Shown: piece after piece, positions 34,305-42,200 of the stretch
Layout: each line of letters starts with the position of its first letter
How positions within the stretch are numbered: the stretch's first letter is position 1
Position numbers and translations under genes: made by a program
Notes under the pieces: model-generated
Seen by the model: the letters and a program-made list of their open reading frames with translations, nothing else
What the model was told of the DNA's origin: nothing
Databases searched by the model: none
Source of the DNA: Candidatus Nomurabacteria bacterium RIFCSPLOWO2_12_FULL_40_42
GTDB lineage: Bacteria > Patescibacteriota > Minisyncoccia > Phycocordibacterales > UBA9973
Length of the DNA stretch: 47,578 bases
Reading direction: 5' to 3'
NCBI GenBank assembly: GCA_001786195.1
Contig: MFVS01000006.1
Span: 1-47,578 of the forward strand

Positions 34305-34526
34305 ATGTCTACAATATCTGTGCCATTGAACTCAAAATTAGAATCCTCATTAGATTATCTGGTAAAGTCCGGAGTTGCGGATAATAGAGCCGCAGTAATG
34401 CGAAAAGCTTTAACTCGTCTTTCTGAAGAAGAGGCTGTTTCTGCTTTACTTAAATCAGAACAAGAAATAAAAGATGGCTTAATTTTGAGAGGTGATCTGC
34501 GAGAACTAGCAAAAAAGATAAAATAA
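34305..34526 (+). CDS. Ribbon-helix-helix-like antitoxin
   Basis: MSTISVPLNSKLESSLDYLVKSGVADNRAAVMRKALTRLSEEEAV; next to a RelE-like ORF. Confidence 0.65.
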   Translation: MSTISVPLNSKLESSLDYLVKSGVADNRAAVMRKALTRLSEEEAVSALLKSEQEIKDGLILRGDLRELAKKIK

Positions 34527-34531
34527 TTTTT

Positions 34532-34792
34532 ATGAAAATAGCCTATACGCCAGCTTTTGTTAGACAATTCAATGCTCTTCCAAATGAATTACAAGAAGAG
34601 GTGTTGGAAAAAATCGAACTTTTTAAAAACAGAGGAAATTATAAGATGCTAAAAGTTCATAAATTACATGGTCAGTTTGCTTCACGATACGGTTTTTCTA
34701 TTGATTATAAAAATAGAATAGTTTTTGGGTATCTGGCAAAAGACGAAGTTGTTTTTATGGCTGTTGGAGATCACGATATTTATAATAGATAA
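34532..34792 (+). CDS. RelE/YafQ-family toxin
   Basis: MKIAYTPAFVRQFNALPNELQEEVLEKIELFKNRGNYKMLKVHKLHGQFASRYGFSIDYKNRIVFGYLAKDEVVFMAVGDHDIY. Confidence 0.82.
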   Translation: MKIAYTPAFVRQFNALPNELQEEVLEKIELFKNRGNYKMLKVHKLHGQFASRYGFSIDYKNRIVFGYLAKDEVVFMAVGDHDIYNR

Positions 34793-34797
34793 TTTTT

Positions 34798-35502
34798 ATG
34801 TCAAAATTTTACATTGTGGCGACGCCGATTGGGAATATGGGGGATATAACGCTCCGAGCAATTGAGACGCTTAAAAGCGTGGATTTGATATTATGCGAGG
34901 ATACTAGAGAAACTAAGAAAATTTTAGATAAATATGGTATCAATAAGCCTACGATGAGCTACCCATCCGACGATATAGTCGGAAAAAACTCTAGACAGAG
35001 TAATAAATTTGCTAAAATTTTTGAATTATTAGAAGAGGGGAAAAATTTGGCTTTGGTTTCGGATGCTGGTACGCCGGGAATTTCTGACCCGGGAGCTATG
35101 TTGGTTTCTAAGATTAAAACCAATCTACGCCATGGCGTAGATGTTATTCCCATACCGGGACCGACGGCACTTATTACCGCTTTATCTGCATCAGGGTTAC
35201 CAATTCACGAATTCACTTTTCTGGGTTTTTTGCCGCACAAAAAGGGTAGAAAGACTTTATTTAAAGAAATTTCTGAATCAAAAAGGACTGTAGTTTTTTA
35301 CGAATCCCCGCATCGAATTTTGAAAACTTTAGAATCGCTTGTTAAATTTTGTCCCAAAGAGAATCAGAAAAAAGTTTGCGTCGCCCGAGAGCTGACAAAA
35401 ATTTATGAAGAATTCAAGATTGGCAATCCGGCGGAAATTTTAGAATATCTGAATAAAAATCCGGAAAAACAAAGAGGGGAATTTACGGTAATCGTGGCAT
35501 AG
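34798..35502 (+). CDS. rsmI: 16S rRNA (cytidine(1402)-2'-O)-methyltransferase
   Basis: FYIVATPIGNMGDITLRAIETLKSVDLILCEDTR..LVSDAGTPGISDPG..IPGPTALITALSASGLP..FLGFLPHKKGRK. Confidence 0.95.
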   Translation: MSKFYIVATPIGNMGDITLRAIETLKSVDLILCEDTRETKKILDKYGINKPTMSYPSDDIVGKNSRQSNKFAKIFELLEEGKNLALVSDAGTPGISDPGAMLVSKIKTNLRHGVDVIPIPGPTALITALSASGLPIHEFTFLGFLPHKKGRKTLFKEISESKRTVVFYESPHRILKTLESLVKFCPKENQKKVCVARELTKIYEEFKIGNPAEILEYLNKNPEKQRGEFTVIVA

Positions 35503-35508
35503 AAATTA

Positions 35509-35601
35509 AGGGGGCATGACGGATCCTTCCGTATGCCCCCTAACTCAATCCCAAGTTTCCTTGGGATTGAGTTCGAACTTGATTCCTTTGGAATCGAGTT
35601 C
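35509..35601. repeat. Three consecutive hairpins
   Basis: AGGGGGCAT(G)ACGGA..TCCGTATGCCCCCT; AACTCAATCCCAAG..CTTGGGATTGAGTT (14 bp perfect); GAACTTGATTCC..GGAATCGAGTTC. Confidence 0.85.
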
Positions 35602-35745
35602 TATCTGGTTTGGGGAGTGTCCCAAACCTTTAATTTGTCCGAAAAGTTCCCCCTTTCCGTACTTCTCCTCGGCCTCTTCCAGAGTAAAATTCTCTGTTTC
35701 CTCGAGTGTTACTGAACCAGTCGACGTTATATAGATATATTTCAT
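35545..35745 (-). CDS. Small hypothetical protein
   Basis: 66-aa ORF, acidic; its 3' end is made of the palindromes above. Confidence 0.45.
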   Translation of the reverse strand: MKYIYITSTGSVTLEETENFTLEEAEEKYGKGELFGQIKGLGHSPNQIELDSKGIKFELNPKETWD

Positions 35746-35801
35746 GTTGTTTGTTGTGCCTTTCGTTTCAAAATCTAAACCATAACCAGAAAAATTGCAA
35801 G

Positions 35802-36125
35802 CTATCTTAGTTTGTGTTTAAGGCAGGTGATAATAGACCATTCAAAATTTCCTTTTTCGGCCAAATATTTCATCCGATCAAGGGCCCAGATAGTGTTGTC
35901 TAGATTTTTCTCGCAAGCCTCGTAAAGTCTCTTTGCCTCGGAAGCCAGCTTGGCATAACTTCTTTCTTTCTTTTTATAAAAACGCTTCGGCTTGTTGTCC
36001 CAGCCTTTCATTTCGTAATACACATTGACTATTTCATGCACAGGACTCACGGCGTGCTTATGCTTCTTTACATTTTCGAAGTAGCCCTCAAAAGGATTTT
36101 TTAACTTATTCTCTTGGTCATCCAT
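35802..36125 (-). CDS. Hypothetical protein
   Basis: 107-aa ORF with plausible composition in an otherwise empty interval. Confidence 0.55.
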   Translation of the reverse strand: MDDQENKLKNPFEGYFENVKKHKHAVSPVHEIVNVYYEMKGWDNKPKRFYKKKERSYAKLASEAKRLYEACEKNLDNTIWALDRMKYLAEKGNFEWSIITCLKHKLR

Positions 36126-36166
36126 ACTTCTATTTTAGCATAAATATGCTATATTCTTTTTGTGGG

Positions 36167-36245
36167 TCCCGTACGAAATCTTGCTAACTAAGTCTCGTAT
36201 AAAGGGATGGTCAATTTATTAGTTTAATGAAATTTCGTACGAGAT
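36167..36245 (+). promoter_or_regulatory. Leader element C: 5'/start-codon long-range stem
   Basis: TCCCGTACGAAAT (36167-36179) pairs with ATTTCGTACGAGA (36232-36244), 1 mismatch; abuts mreB ATG. Confidence 0.65.
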
Positions 36246-37257
36246 GGGAATTTTTACCAAAAAATTAGGCATTGATTTGGGGACGGCCAATACTTTGGTT
36301 TTTGTGCCCGGTAAGGGAATAATTTTAAACGAGCCTTCCGTGGTCGCCGTTTCCGAGCAGGACAACAAGATTTTGGCGATTGGTTTCGAAGCCAAAGACA
36401 TGATCGGCAAAACGCCGGAATCTATCATTACTTACTTGCCGATGAAGGACGGCGTGATTGCGGACTATCGGGTGACGGAGGCAATGCTGCGGTATTTCAT
36501 AAATAAAGCCATGGGGAAGTTTAATTTTTTCAAGCCGGATGTGATGGTCTCCGTGCCGGCGGGAGTCACCAGTACCGAGCGTCGTGCTGTCATCGAGGCC
36601 ACGATCCGCGCCGGAGCCAAGAATGCCTATGTGGTCAAAGAGCCCATCTTGGCGGCGATCGGCGCTGGAATACCTATTTACGAATCCAGGGGGCACATGG
36701 TGGTGGATATCGGCGGCGGGACAACAGATGTCGCGGTGATATCGCTTGGTGGCATTGTGTCTTCAACTTCGGTCAAATGCGCGGGAAATAAAATTGATCA
36801 AGCGATTGCGGACTATATCAAAAAAACTTTCAATCTGGCGATCGGCGATCGGACAGCCGAAGAAGTAAAAATAAAAATCGGCGCGGCGGTGCTTTTAGAA
36901 GAAGAGCTCACAGTCACTATCAAGGGCCGGGATTTTATTCAAGGCTTGCCTCGTTCAGCGAGAGTGGGGACGAACGAAATTGTCAAAGCCGTAGACGGAG
37001 AATTGAAACAAATAATCAAAGCCATCAAGGACGTCTTGCAAGAAACTCCACCGGAACTCGCTTCCGACATTATTGATCAAGGTATAATTATGACCGGGGG
37101 GTCATCGCAGTTGCGCAATTTTACGGATTTGGTTTATCGCAAGACCGGGGTGAAGGCCACCTTGGCCGAAGATCCACTTTTTTGCGTGGCCAAAGGCACT
37201 GGCATAGCCCTGGAGCATTTGGATGTGTATAAAAAGACAGTTTTAAGTAAGAAGTAA
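36244..37257 (+). CDS. mreB: Rod shape-determining protein MreB
   Basis: KKLGIDLGTANTLVFVPGKGIILNEPSVVAV..MVVDIGGGTTDVAVISLGGIV..IIMTGGSSQLRNF. Confidence 0.96.
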   Translation: MGIFTKKLGIDLGTANTLVFVPGKGIILNEPSVVAVSEQDNKILAIGFEAKDMIGKTPESIITYLPMKDGVIADYRVTEAMLRYFINKAMGKFNFFKPDVMVSVPAGVTSTERRAVIEATIRAGAKNAYVVKEPILAAIGAGIPIYESRGHMVVDIGGGTTDVAVISLGGIVSSTSVKCAGNKIDQAIADYIKKTFNLAIGDRTAEEVKIKIGAAVLLEEELTVTIKGRDFIQGLPRSARVGTNEIVKAVDGELKQIIKAIKDVLQETPPELASDIIDQGIIMTGGSSQLRNFTDLVYRKTGVKATLAEDPLFCVAKGTGIALEHLDVYKKTVLSKK

Positions 37258-37259
37258 AA

Positions 37260-37308
37260 TTAGGTGCTAGGGACTAGTTGCTAGTGACTAGAACCTAGAA
37301 CCTAGAAA
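37260..37308 (+). repeat. Heptamer array upstream of holB-like gene
   Basis: TTAGGTG CTAGGGA CTAGTTG CTAGTGA CTAGAAC CTAGAAC CTAGAAA then CT-ATG. Confidence 0.95.
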
Positions 37309-37310
37309 CT

Positions 37311-38039
37311 ATGAACCTAATCAATCGACATTTAGACAAAAATAATTTGCATCATGCGTATCTGATCGAAGGGGCGCGAGAAGAAATTGTGCCAGAAGTT
37401 TTTGATTTTATAAAAAGTTTAGGCATCGAGACTGCCGGCAATGCCGATGTTTCGCATATTTCGCTCGACTCTTTTAAAATTGAAGATGCGCGCAATTTAA
37501 AATCATATGCCACCGAAAAAAGTTTCTCCAACCAGAAAAATGGCAAAAAAATATTTATAATTTCGGCCAACAGTTTTTTATTGGAGGCACAAAACACCAT
37601 GCTTAAAATGTTTGAAGAGCCGATCGAAAATACGCATTTTTTTATTATCGTCCCGGATGTTAATTCTCTTTTAAAAACTCTGGTTTCTAGGTTTTACTTG
37701 ATTTCCACTAGGCAAGACCTAGAGGAAGAAGGGAAGGATGCCGAAAAATTTATAAGTCTGCCTTTGCAGAAAAGAATCGATTTTATCAAAGAATTATTGG
37801 CCGAATCAGAAGAAGACGAAGAAGGGAATGAAATTGTTGCTTTAGATTCTGCTCGCTCAAGAGCTTTAAAATTCTTAAATGCTTTAGAATTCACTTTGCA
37901 TCAAAAGCTAGTGTCAAAGAGACACTTTGACATCGGTTTTTTCGAGCATTTGTTTAAGATCCGAGAATTTCTCCGCATGCCCGGAAGTTCCGCCAAGACT
38001 TTGATGGAATCAGTGGCATTAGTTATACCCAATTTATGA
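37311..38039 (+). CDS. DNA polymerase III delta'-like protein
   Basis: HHAYLIEGAREEIVPEVF..FIISANSFLLEAQNTMLKMFEEPIENTHFFIIVPDVNSLLKTLVSRF. Confidence 0.82.
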   Translation: MNLINRHLDKNNLHHAYLIEGAREEIVPEVFDFIKSLGIETAGNADVSHISLDSFKIEDARNLKSYATEKSFSNQKNGKKIFIISANSFLLEAQNTMLKMFEEPIENTHFFIIVPDVNSLLKTLVSRFYLISTRQDLEEEGKDAEKFISLPLQKRIDFIKELLAESEEDEEGNEIVALDSARSRALKFLNALEFTLHQKLVSKRHFDIGFFEHLFKIREFLRMPGSSAKTLMESVALVIPNL

Positions 38040-38051
38040 TATAATAGCGGG

Positions 38052-38603
38052 ATGCAGTACAATTTTTTAAATTTTAAGACAGAGCTCAAGAAAGTAGGAG
38101 AATTTTTGGGTAAGGAATACAATCAATTAAATATCGGTCGGGCGTCGCCGATGGTTTTAGATGGTGTTTCCGTATTGTCTTATGGTTCGCATGTGCCGCT
38201 TAAGAATATAGCGAATATTTCGATTGAAGATCCGAAAACTTTGCGGGTAGCGCCTTGGGACAAAAATCAAATCAAGGATATCGAAAAGGCCATTACCAGC
38301 GCGAATTTGGGGCTTTCAGTAGCGACCGACGATGCAGGTATTCGAGTTATTTTTCCGCAACTGACGACCGAAACCAGGCAGAATCTGGTAAAAGTTTTAA
38401 AAGAAAAATTGGAAGAGACTAGGATCACGGTGCGTCGAGAGCGCGAGCGCATTTGGGAAGATGTTCAAACTAAACAAAAAGAAGGAAAACTGACGGAAGA
38501 CGAAAAATTTCGGGCCAAAGAAGAACTGCAAAAAATTATTGACGAAGCTAATAGAAACTTGGAAGCGAGTTTTGAGAAGAAGCAGCGCGAGGTGCTTGGT
38601 TAG
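38052..38603 (+). CDS. frr: Ribosome recycling factor
   Basis: LNIGRASPMVLDGVSV..VPLKNIANISIEDPKTLRVAPWD..VRRERERIWEDVQ. Confidence 0.95.
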   Translation: MQYNFLNFKTELKKVGEFLGKEYNQLNIGRASPMVLDGVSVLSYGSHVPLKNIANISIEDPKTLRVAPWDKNQIKDIEKAITSANLGLSVATDDAGIRVIFPQLTTETRQNLVKVLKEKLEETRITVRRERERIWEDVQTKQKEGKLTEDEKFRAKEELQKIIDEANRNLEASFEKKQREVLG

Positions 38604-38620
38604 GTTATAAAATCAAATCT

Positions 38621-39691
38621 ATGTCAATCATTATATTTCTTATAATATTATTAGTGCTGGTTCTAGTCCACGAAGCTGGGCATTTTTTTACGGCGAAAAA
38701 GTTTGGCATTCGGGTGGATGAATTCGGCTTTGGTTTTCCGCCAAAATTGTTTGGCTTTAAAAAAGGGGAGACGGAATATAGCTTAAACCTTCTGCCAATC
38801 GGCGGTTTTGTGAAAATTTTCGGTGAAAATCCGGATGAAGAAAGTATGAATGGGCCGGATGCAAGTAGAAGTTTTGTTAATAAGCCAAAATGGCAGCAAG
38901 CGATCGTTCTCTTTGCCGGAGTGTTTATGAATTTTTTGTTAGCCTGGCTTTTGTTTTCCTTTGGGTTTATGTCTGGACTACCTGCATCTGTGAATAGTCA
39001 GTCTCAAAATTATCCTCTCACTGATGTGCATTTGGTGGTAGTTTCGGTGCGAGCAGATTCTCCAGCTTCTCTGGCCGGACTCCAATCCGGAGATAAAATA
39101 GTTTCCTTCAATGATCCGGAAGCTTTAAAATCTTTTATTGCAACACACTCCAAGGAAGAAATTAAAATAGAATATTTGCGCGGACAGGATAATAATATTC
39201 GTGTTGCCGAAATTATACCGACCATAAATGAGAGCGGCGTGCCGATGGTGGGCATTGCCATGGATCAGATCGGAACAGTCAAATTGCCTTTTTTCAGAGC
39301 TTTTTGGGAGGGATTGAAGTTGGCCCTCGGTACGGCTAAGGGCATGGTTGTGGGGCTTTACGGCCTGATTGCTAGTAGTCTGCAAGGGCAAGGTAGCTTT
39401 GATTCACTTAGCGGCCCGGTCGGGATGGTGGGGATTGTGGACGATGCTTCCAAATTCGGTTTTGTGTATCTAATGAGTTTCGCGGCGCTGATTTCGGTCA
39501 ACCTGGCAATTATCAATCTTTTACCATTCCCAGCGCTCGATGGTGGAAGGCTTTTCTTTCTCTTGATTGAAAAAATAAAAGGTTCAAGGATAAATCCGAA
39601 TGTCGCCAATATGACCAACATGATAGGGTTCGGGATTTTGATCCTGCTCATGTTGGTGGTGACTTACAATGATGTTTTGAAATTGTTTTAA
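38621..39691 (+). CDS. rseP: RIP/M50 zinc metalloprotease RseP-like
   Basis: LVLVHEAGHFFTAKKFGIRVDEFGFGFPPKLFG; PDZ-like region; NLLPFPALDGGRLFFLLIE. Confidence 0.94.
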   Translation: MSIIIFLIILLVLVLVHEAGHFFTAKKFGIRVDEFGFGFPPKLFGFKKGETEYSLNLLPIGGFVKIFGENPDEESMNGPDASRSFVNKPKWQQAIVLFAGVFMNFLLAWLLFSFGFMSGLPASVNSQSQNYPLTDVHLVVVSVRADSPASLAGLQSGDKIVSFNDPEALKSFIATHSKEEIKIEYLRGQDNNIRVAEIIPTINESGVPMVGIAMDQIGTVKLPFFRAFWEGLKLALGTAKGMVVGLYGLIASSLQGQGSFDSLSGPVGMVGIVDDASKFGFVYLMSFAALISVNLAIINLLPFPALDGGRLFFLLIEKIKGSRINPNVANMTNMIGFGILILLMLVVTYNDVLKLF

Positions 39692-39742
39692 AGGTATTAA
39701 TCTCTATGGTCTTATTCGCGCGAATAGGTAAATATAAAAAAT

Positions 39743-41452
39743 ATGAAAAGTGAAAGTAAGGTATGTCAAAATTGTAAGAAAGATTTCACAATAGAGTCGG
39801 AAGATTTCGGGTTTTATAAAAAAATAAATGTTCCGCCACCCACCTGGTGTCCAGAGTGCCGAATGATAAGAAGGATGAATTTTCGTAATGAAAGATCTTT
39901 GTATAAGCAAGATTGTGATTTTTGCAAAAAAACTGTGATTTCAATGTATGCTCCCGAAAACGGATACATAGTTTATTGCAATGATTGTTTTGCTTCCGAT
40001 AAATGGAATCCGATGGATTACGGTCAAGATTACGATTTTTCTAAAAACTTTTTCGAACAATTAGGCGAACTTTTTAAAAAAATTCCCCGCCGGGCTTTAT
40101 ATCAAGATTTTGCTGTAAATAGTGAATACACCAATCAAGCAGTTTATCTAAAAAATTGCTATTTGGTCTTTGGTGGACATCATTATGAAGATTGTAGTTA
40201 TTGTGCACAGAATTTGTTTATAAAAAATTGTCTTGATGTTGATTTTTCTCGCAAGAGCGAGCTTTGTTTGGATTCTGTTAACTTAGCCAGCTGTTTTAAA
40301 GTGAGATTCGGATACTATTCAGAAAATTGCATGGATTCATGGCTTATATATAGTTGCCGAAACTGTTCTGATTGTATAGGATGTACTAATTTAATAGGCC
40401 AAACTCATTGTATTTTTAACAAACAATATACCAAAGAGGAATACAAGAAAAAATTAAAAGAATTAAATCTCTCTGACAGGGGAAATTTAGAAAAAATAAA
40501 AAAAGAATTTTGGGAATACTCGTTAAATTTTCCAAGAAAATACGCAAATATAAAAAATATCGTAAATTCTAGCGGAGATAATTTAGAACAAGTAAGAAAT
40601 TGTCGGCGAATTTTTTGGGGCTTAGATTGCGACAATGTCAGTTATTCTTTTTACATTCCCAGTGGGGCAAAGGATTGTTTTGATTTAGATCATGTAGGAT
40701 TAGGAGCGAGCGAAAACTATGAATTACATAGCTCGTTTGCGTGCAATCGAGTTTTCTTTTGTAGCCGTGTATATGATTCTCATAATGTGTCCTATTCGGA
40801 TGACGTTTATAACAGTGAAAACATTTTTGCTTGCGCTGGACTTCGCAAGAAATCCTACTGTATTTTCAATAAACAATATAAAAAAGAAGAATATGAAATT
40901 CTAGTAGAAAAAATAAAAAAACAAATGGATGACATGCTGTACAAAGACAAAAAAAGCAGGGTATTTAAATATGGCGAATTTTTCCCAATAGAAATTATAC
41001 CTTTTAGTTATAACAATTCGGCGGTTTCTGAATATTTCCCATTAACTAAAGAAGAAATTTTAGAAAAAGGATACAAATACAAAGAGCCAGAAACAAAAAA
41101 TTATAAACCCACGATTCTTTCCAATCAGTTACCAACGATAAAGGACGCAAACGAAGAAATCTTGAAAGAAATCATACAGTGTGAACATTTGGGCCATTGC
41201 AATCATAAATGCACAACTGCTTTTCTAATTATTCAAAATGAACTAAATATTTGTAAAATGTTGGAAGTGCCATTGCCGAAACTTTGCCCCAATTGTCGTC
41301 ATATGGAAAGAATCGAAATATCAAATCCGCCAAGGATCTATCACCGGAAATGTATGAATAAGGGATGTAAAAATGAATTTGAAACCAGTTACGCTCCGGA
41401 GCGACCAGAGATTATTTACTGTGACAGTTGTTACAAGCAAGAAGTGTATTAA
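39743..41452 (+). CDS. Cys-rich zinc-ribbon protein of unknown function (larger paralog of 959-1999)
   Basis: N-term CQNCKKDFTIESEDFGFYKKINVPPPTWCPECRMIRR near-identical to 959-1999; two CIFNKQYxKEEY repeats; C-terminal zinc ribbon. Confidence 0.78.
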   Translation: MKSESKVCQNCKKDFTIESEDFGFYKKINVPPPTWCPECRMIRRMNFRNERSLYKQDCDFCKKTVISMYAPENGYIVYCNDCFASDKWNPMDYGQDYDFSKNFFEQLGELFKKIPRRALYQDFAVNSEYTNQAVYLKNCYLVFGGHHYEDCSYCAQNLFIKNCLDVDFSRKSELCLDSVNLASCFKVRFGYYSENCMDSWLIYSCRNCSDCIGCTNLIGQTHCIFNKQYTKEEYKKKLKELNLSDRGNLEKIKKEFWEYSLNFPRKYANIKNIVNSSGDNLEQVRNCRRIFWGLDCDNVSYSFYIPSGAKDCFDLDHVGLGASENYELHSSFACNRVFFCSRVYDSHNVSYSDDVYNSENIFACAGLRKKSYCIFNKQYKKEEYEILVEKIKKQMDDMLYKDKKSRVFKYGEFFPIEIIPFSYNNSAVSEYFPLTKEEILEKGYKYKEPETKNYKPTILSNQLPTIKDANEEILKEIIQCEHLGHCNHKCTTAFLIIQNELNICKMLEVPLPKLCPNCRHMERIEISNPPRIYHRKCMNKGCKNEFETSYAPERPEIIYCDSCYKQEVY

Positions 41453-41455
41453 AAT

Positions 41456-42196
41456 ATGAAAATAAAACTAATCCACGAAGTTCGAGCGGTAAAAAGTAAG
41501 CAAGAGCTCGCGAATATAATCAAGGCGCAGCGGATCAGCGAGCGAGTATTACAAGATGTTTTACAGAAACTCAAGACCGGAGTGACAGAAATTGCAGCCG
41601 CAAAGTTTGTCACTGATGGATTTGCAAAATACCTGCCTGCGCAGGCAGGCGGCACACCGATTTTAGCTTTTCCTCCGATTGTTGCTTTTGGAAAAAATAC
41701 CGCCAATATTCATCATGAGCCCGGCAGTTCCAAGCTCAAGAAAGGAAACATCATTATGTTTGATTTCGGCTGCACAGTGAACCATTATTGTTCGGATATG
41801 ACTCGCACATATTTCTGGGGTGAGCCGCCTGCTAAACAAAAGAAAATTTATTTGGCAGTTTTAGAAGCGCAAAATCGGGCATTGAAAAAAATACAGACAG
41901 GTGAACGTAGAGCAAAAGTAATAGACAACGTTGCCAGGAAATTTTTGAGTAGCAAATTTAAAAACAATTTTAAGCATGGTTTAGGTCACGGAGTCGGCAC
42001 AGTGATTCACGAATGGCCGAATTTCAAGCCAAAAAGCGAAGACATAATTCCAACGGGCTGCGTGATGACCATCGAGCCTGGTTTATATTTTAAGGGCTTT
42101 TGGGGAATTCGGATCGAGGATATGGTCTTAATTACCAAAAAAAGTTGTAAAAACTTGACTAATGTTGCAAAAGATTTAAATAGTGCTATCCTGTAA
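41456..42196 (+). CDS. pepQ: M24-family Xaa-Pro aminopeptidase
   Basis: HHEPGSSKLKKGNIIMFDFGCTVNHYCSDMTRTYFWG..FKHGLGHGVGTVIHEWPNF..GCVMTIEPGLYF..GIRIEDMVLIT. Confidence 0.88.
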   Translation: MKIKLIHEVRAVKSKQELANIIKAQRISERVLQDVLQKLKTGVTEIAAAKFVTDGFAKYLPAQAGGTPILAFPPIVAFGKNTANIHHEPGSSKLKKGNIIMFDFGCTVNHYCSDMTRTYFWGEPPAKQKKIYLAVLEAQNRALKKIQTGERRAKVIDNVARKFLSSKFKNNFKHGLGHGVGTVIHEWPNFKPKSEDIIPTGCVMTIEPGLYFKGFWGIRIEDMVLITKKSCKNLTNVAKDLNSAIL

Positions 42197-42200
42197 GGAT

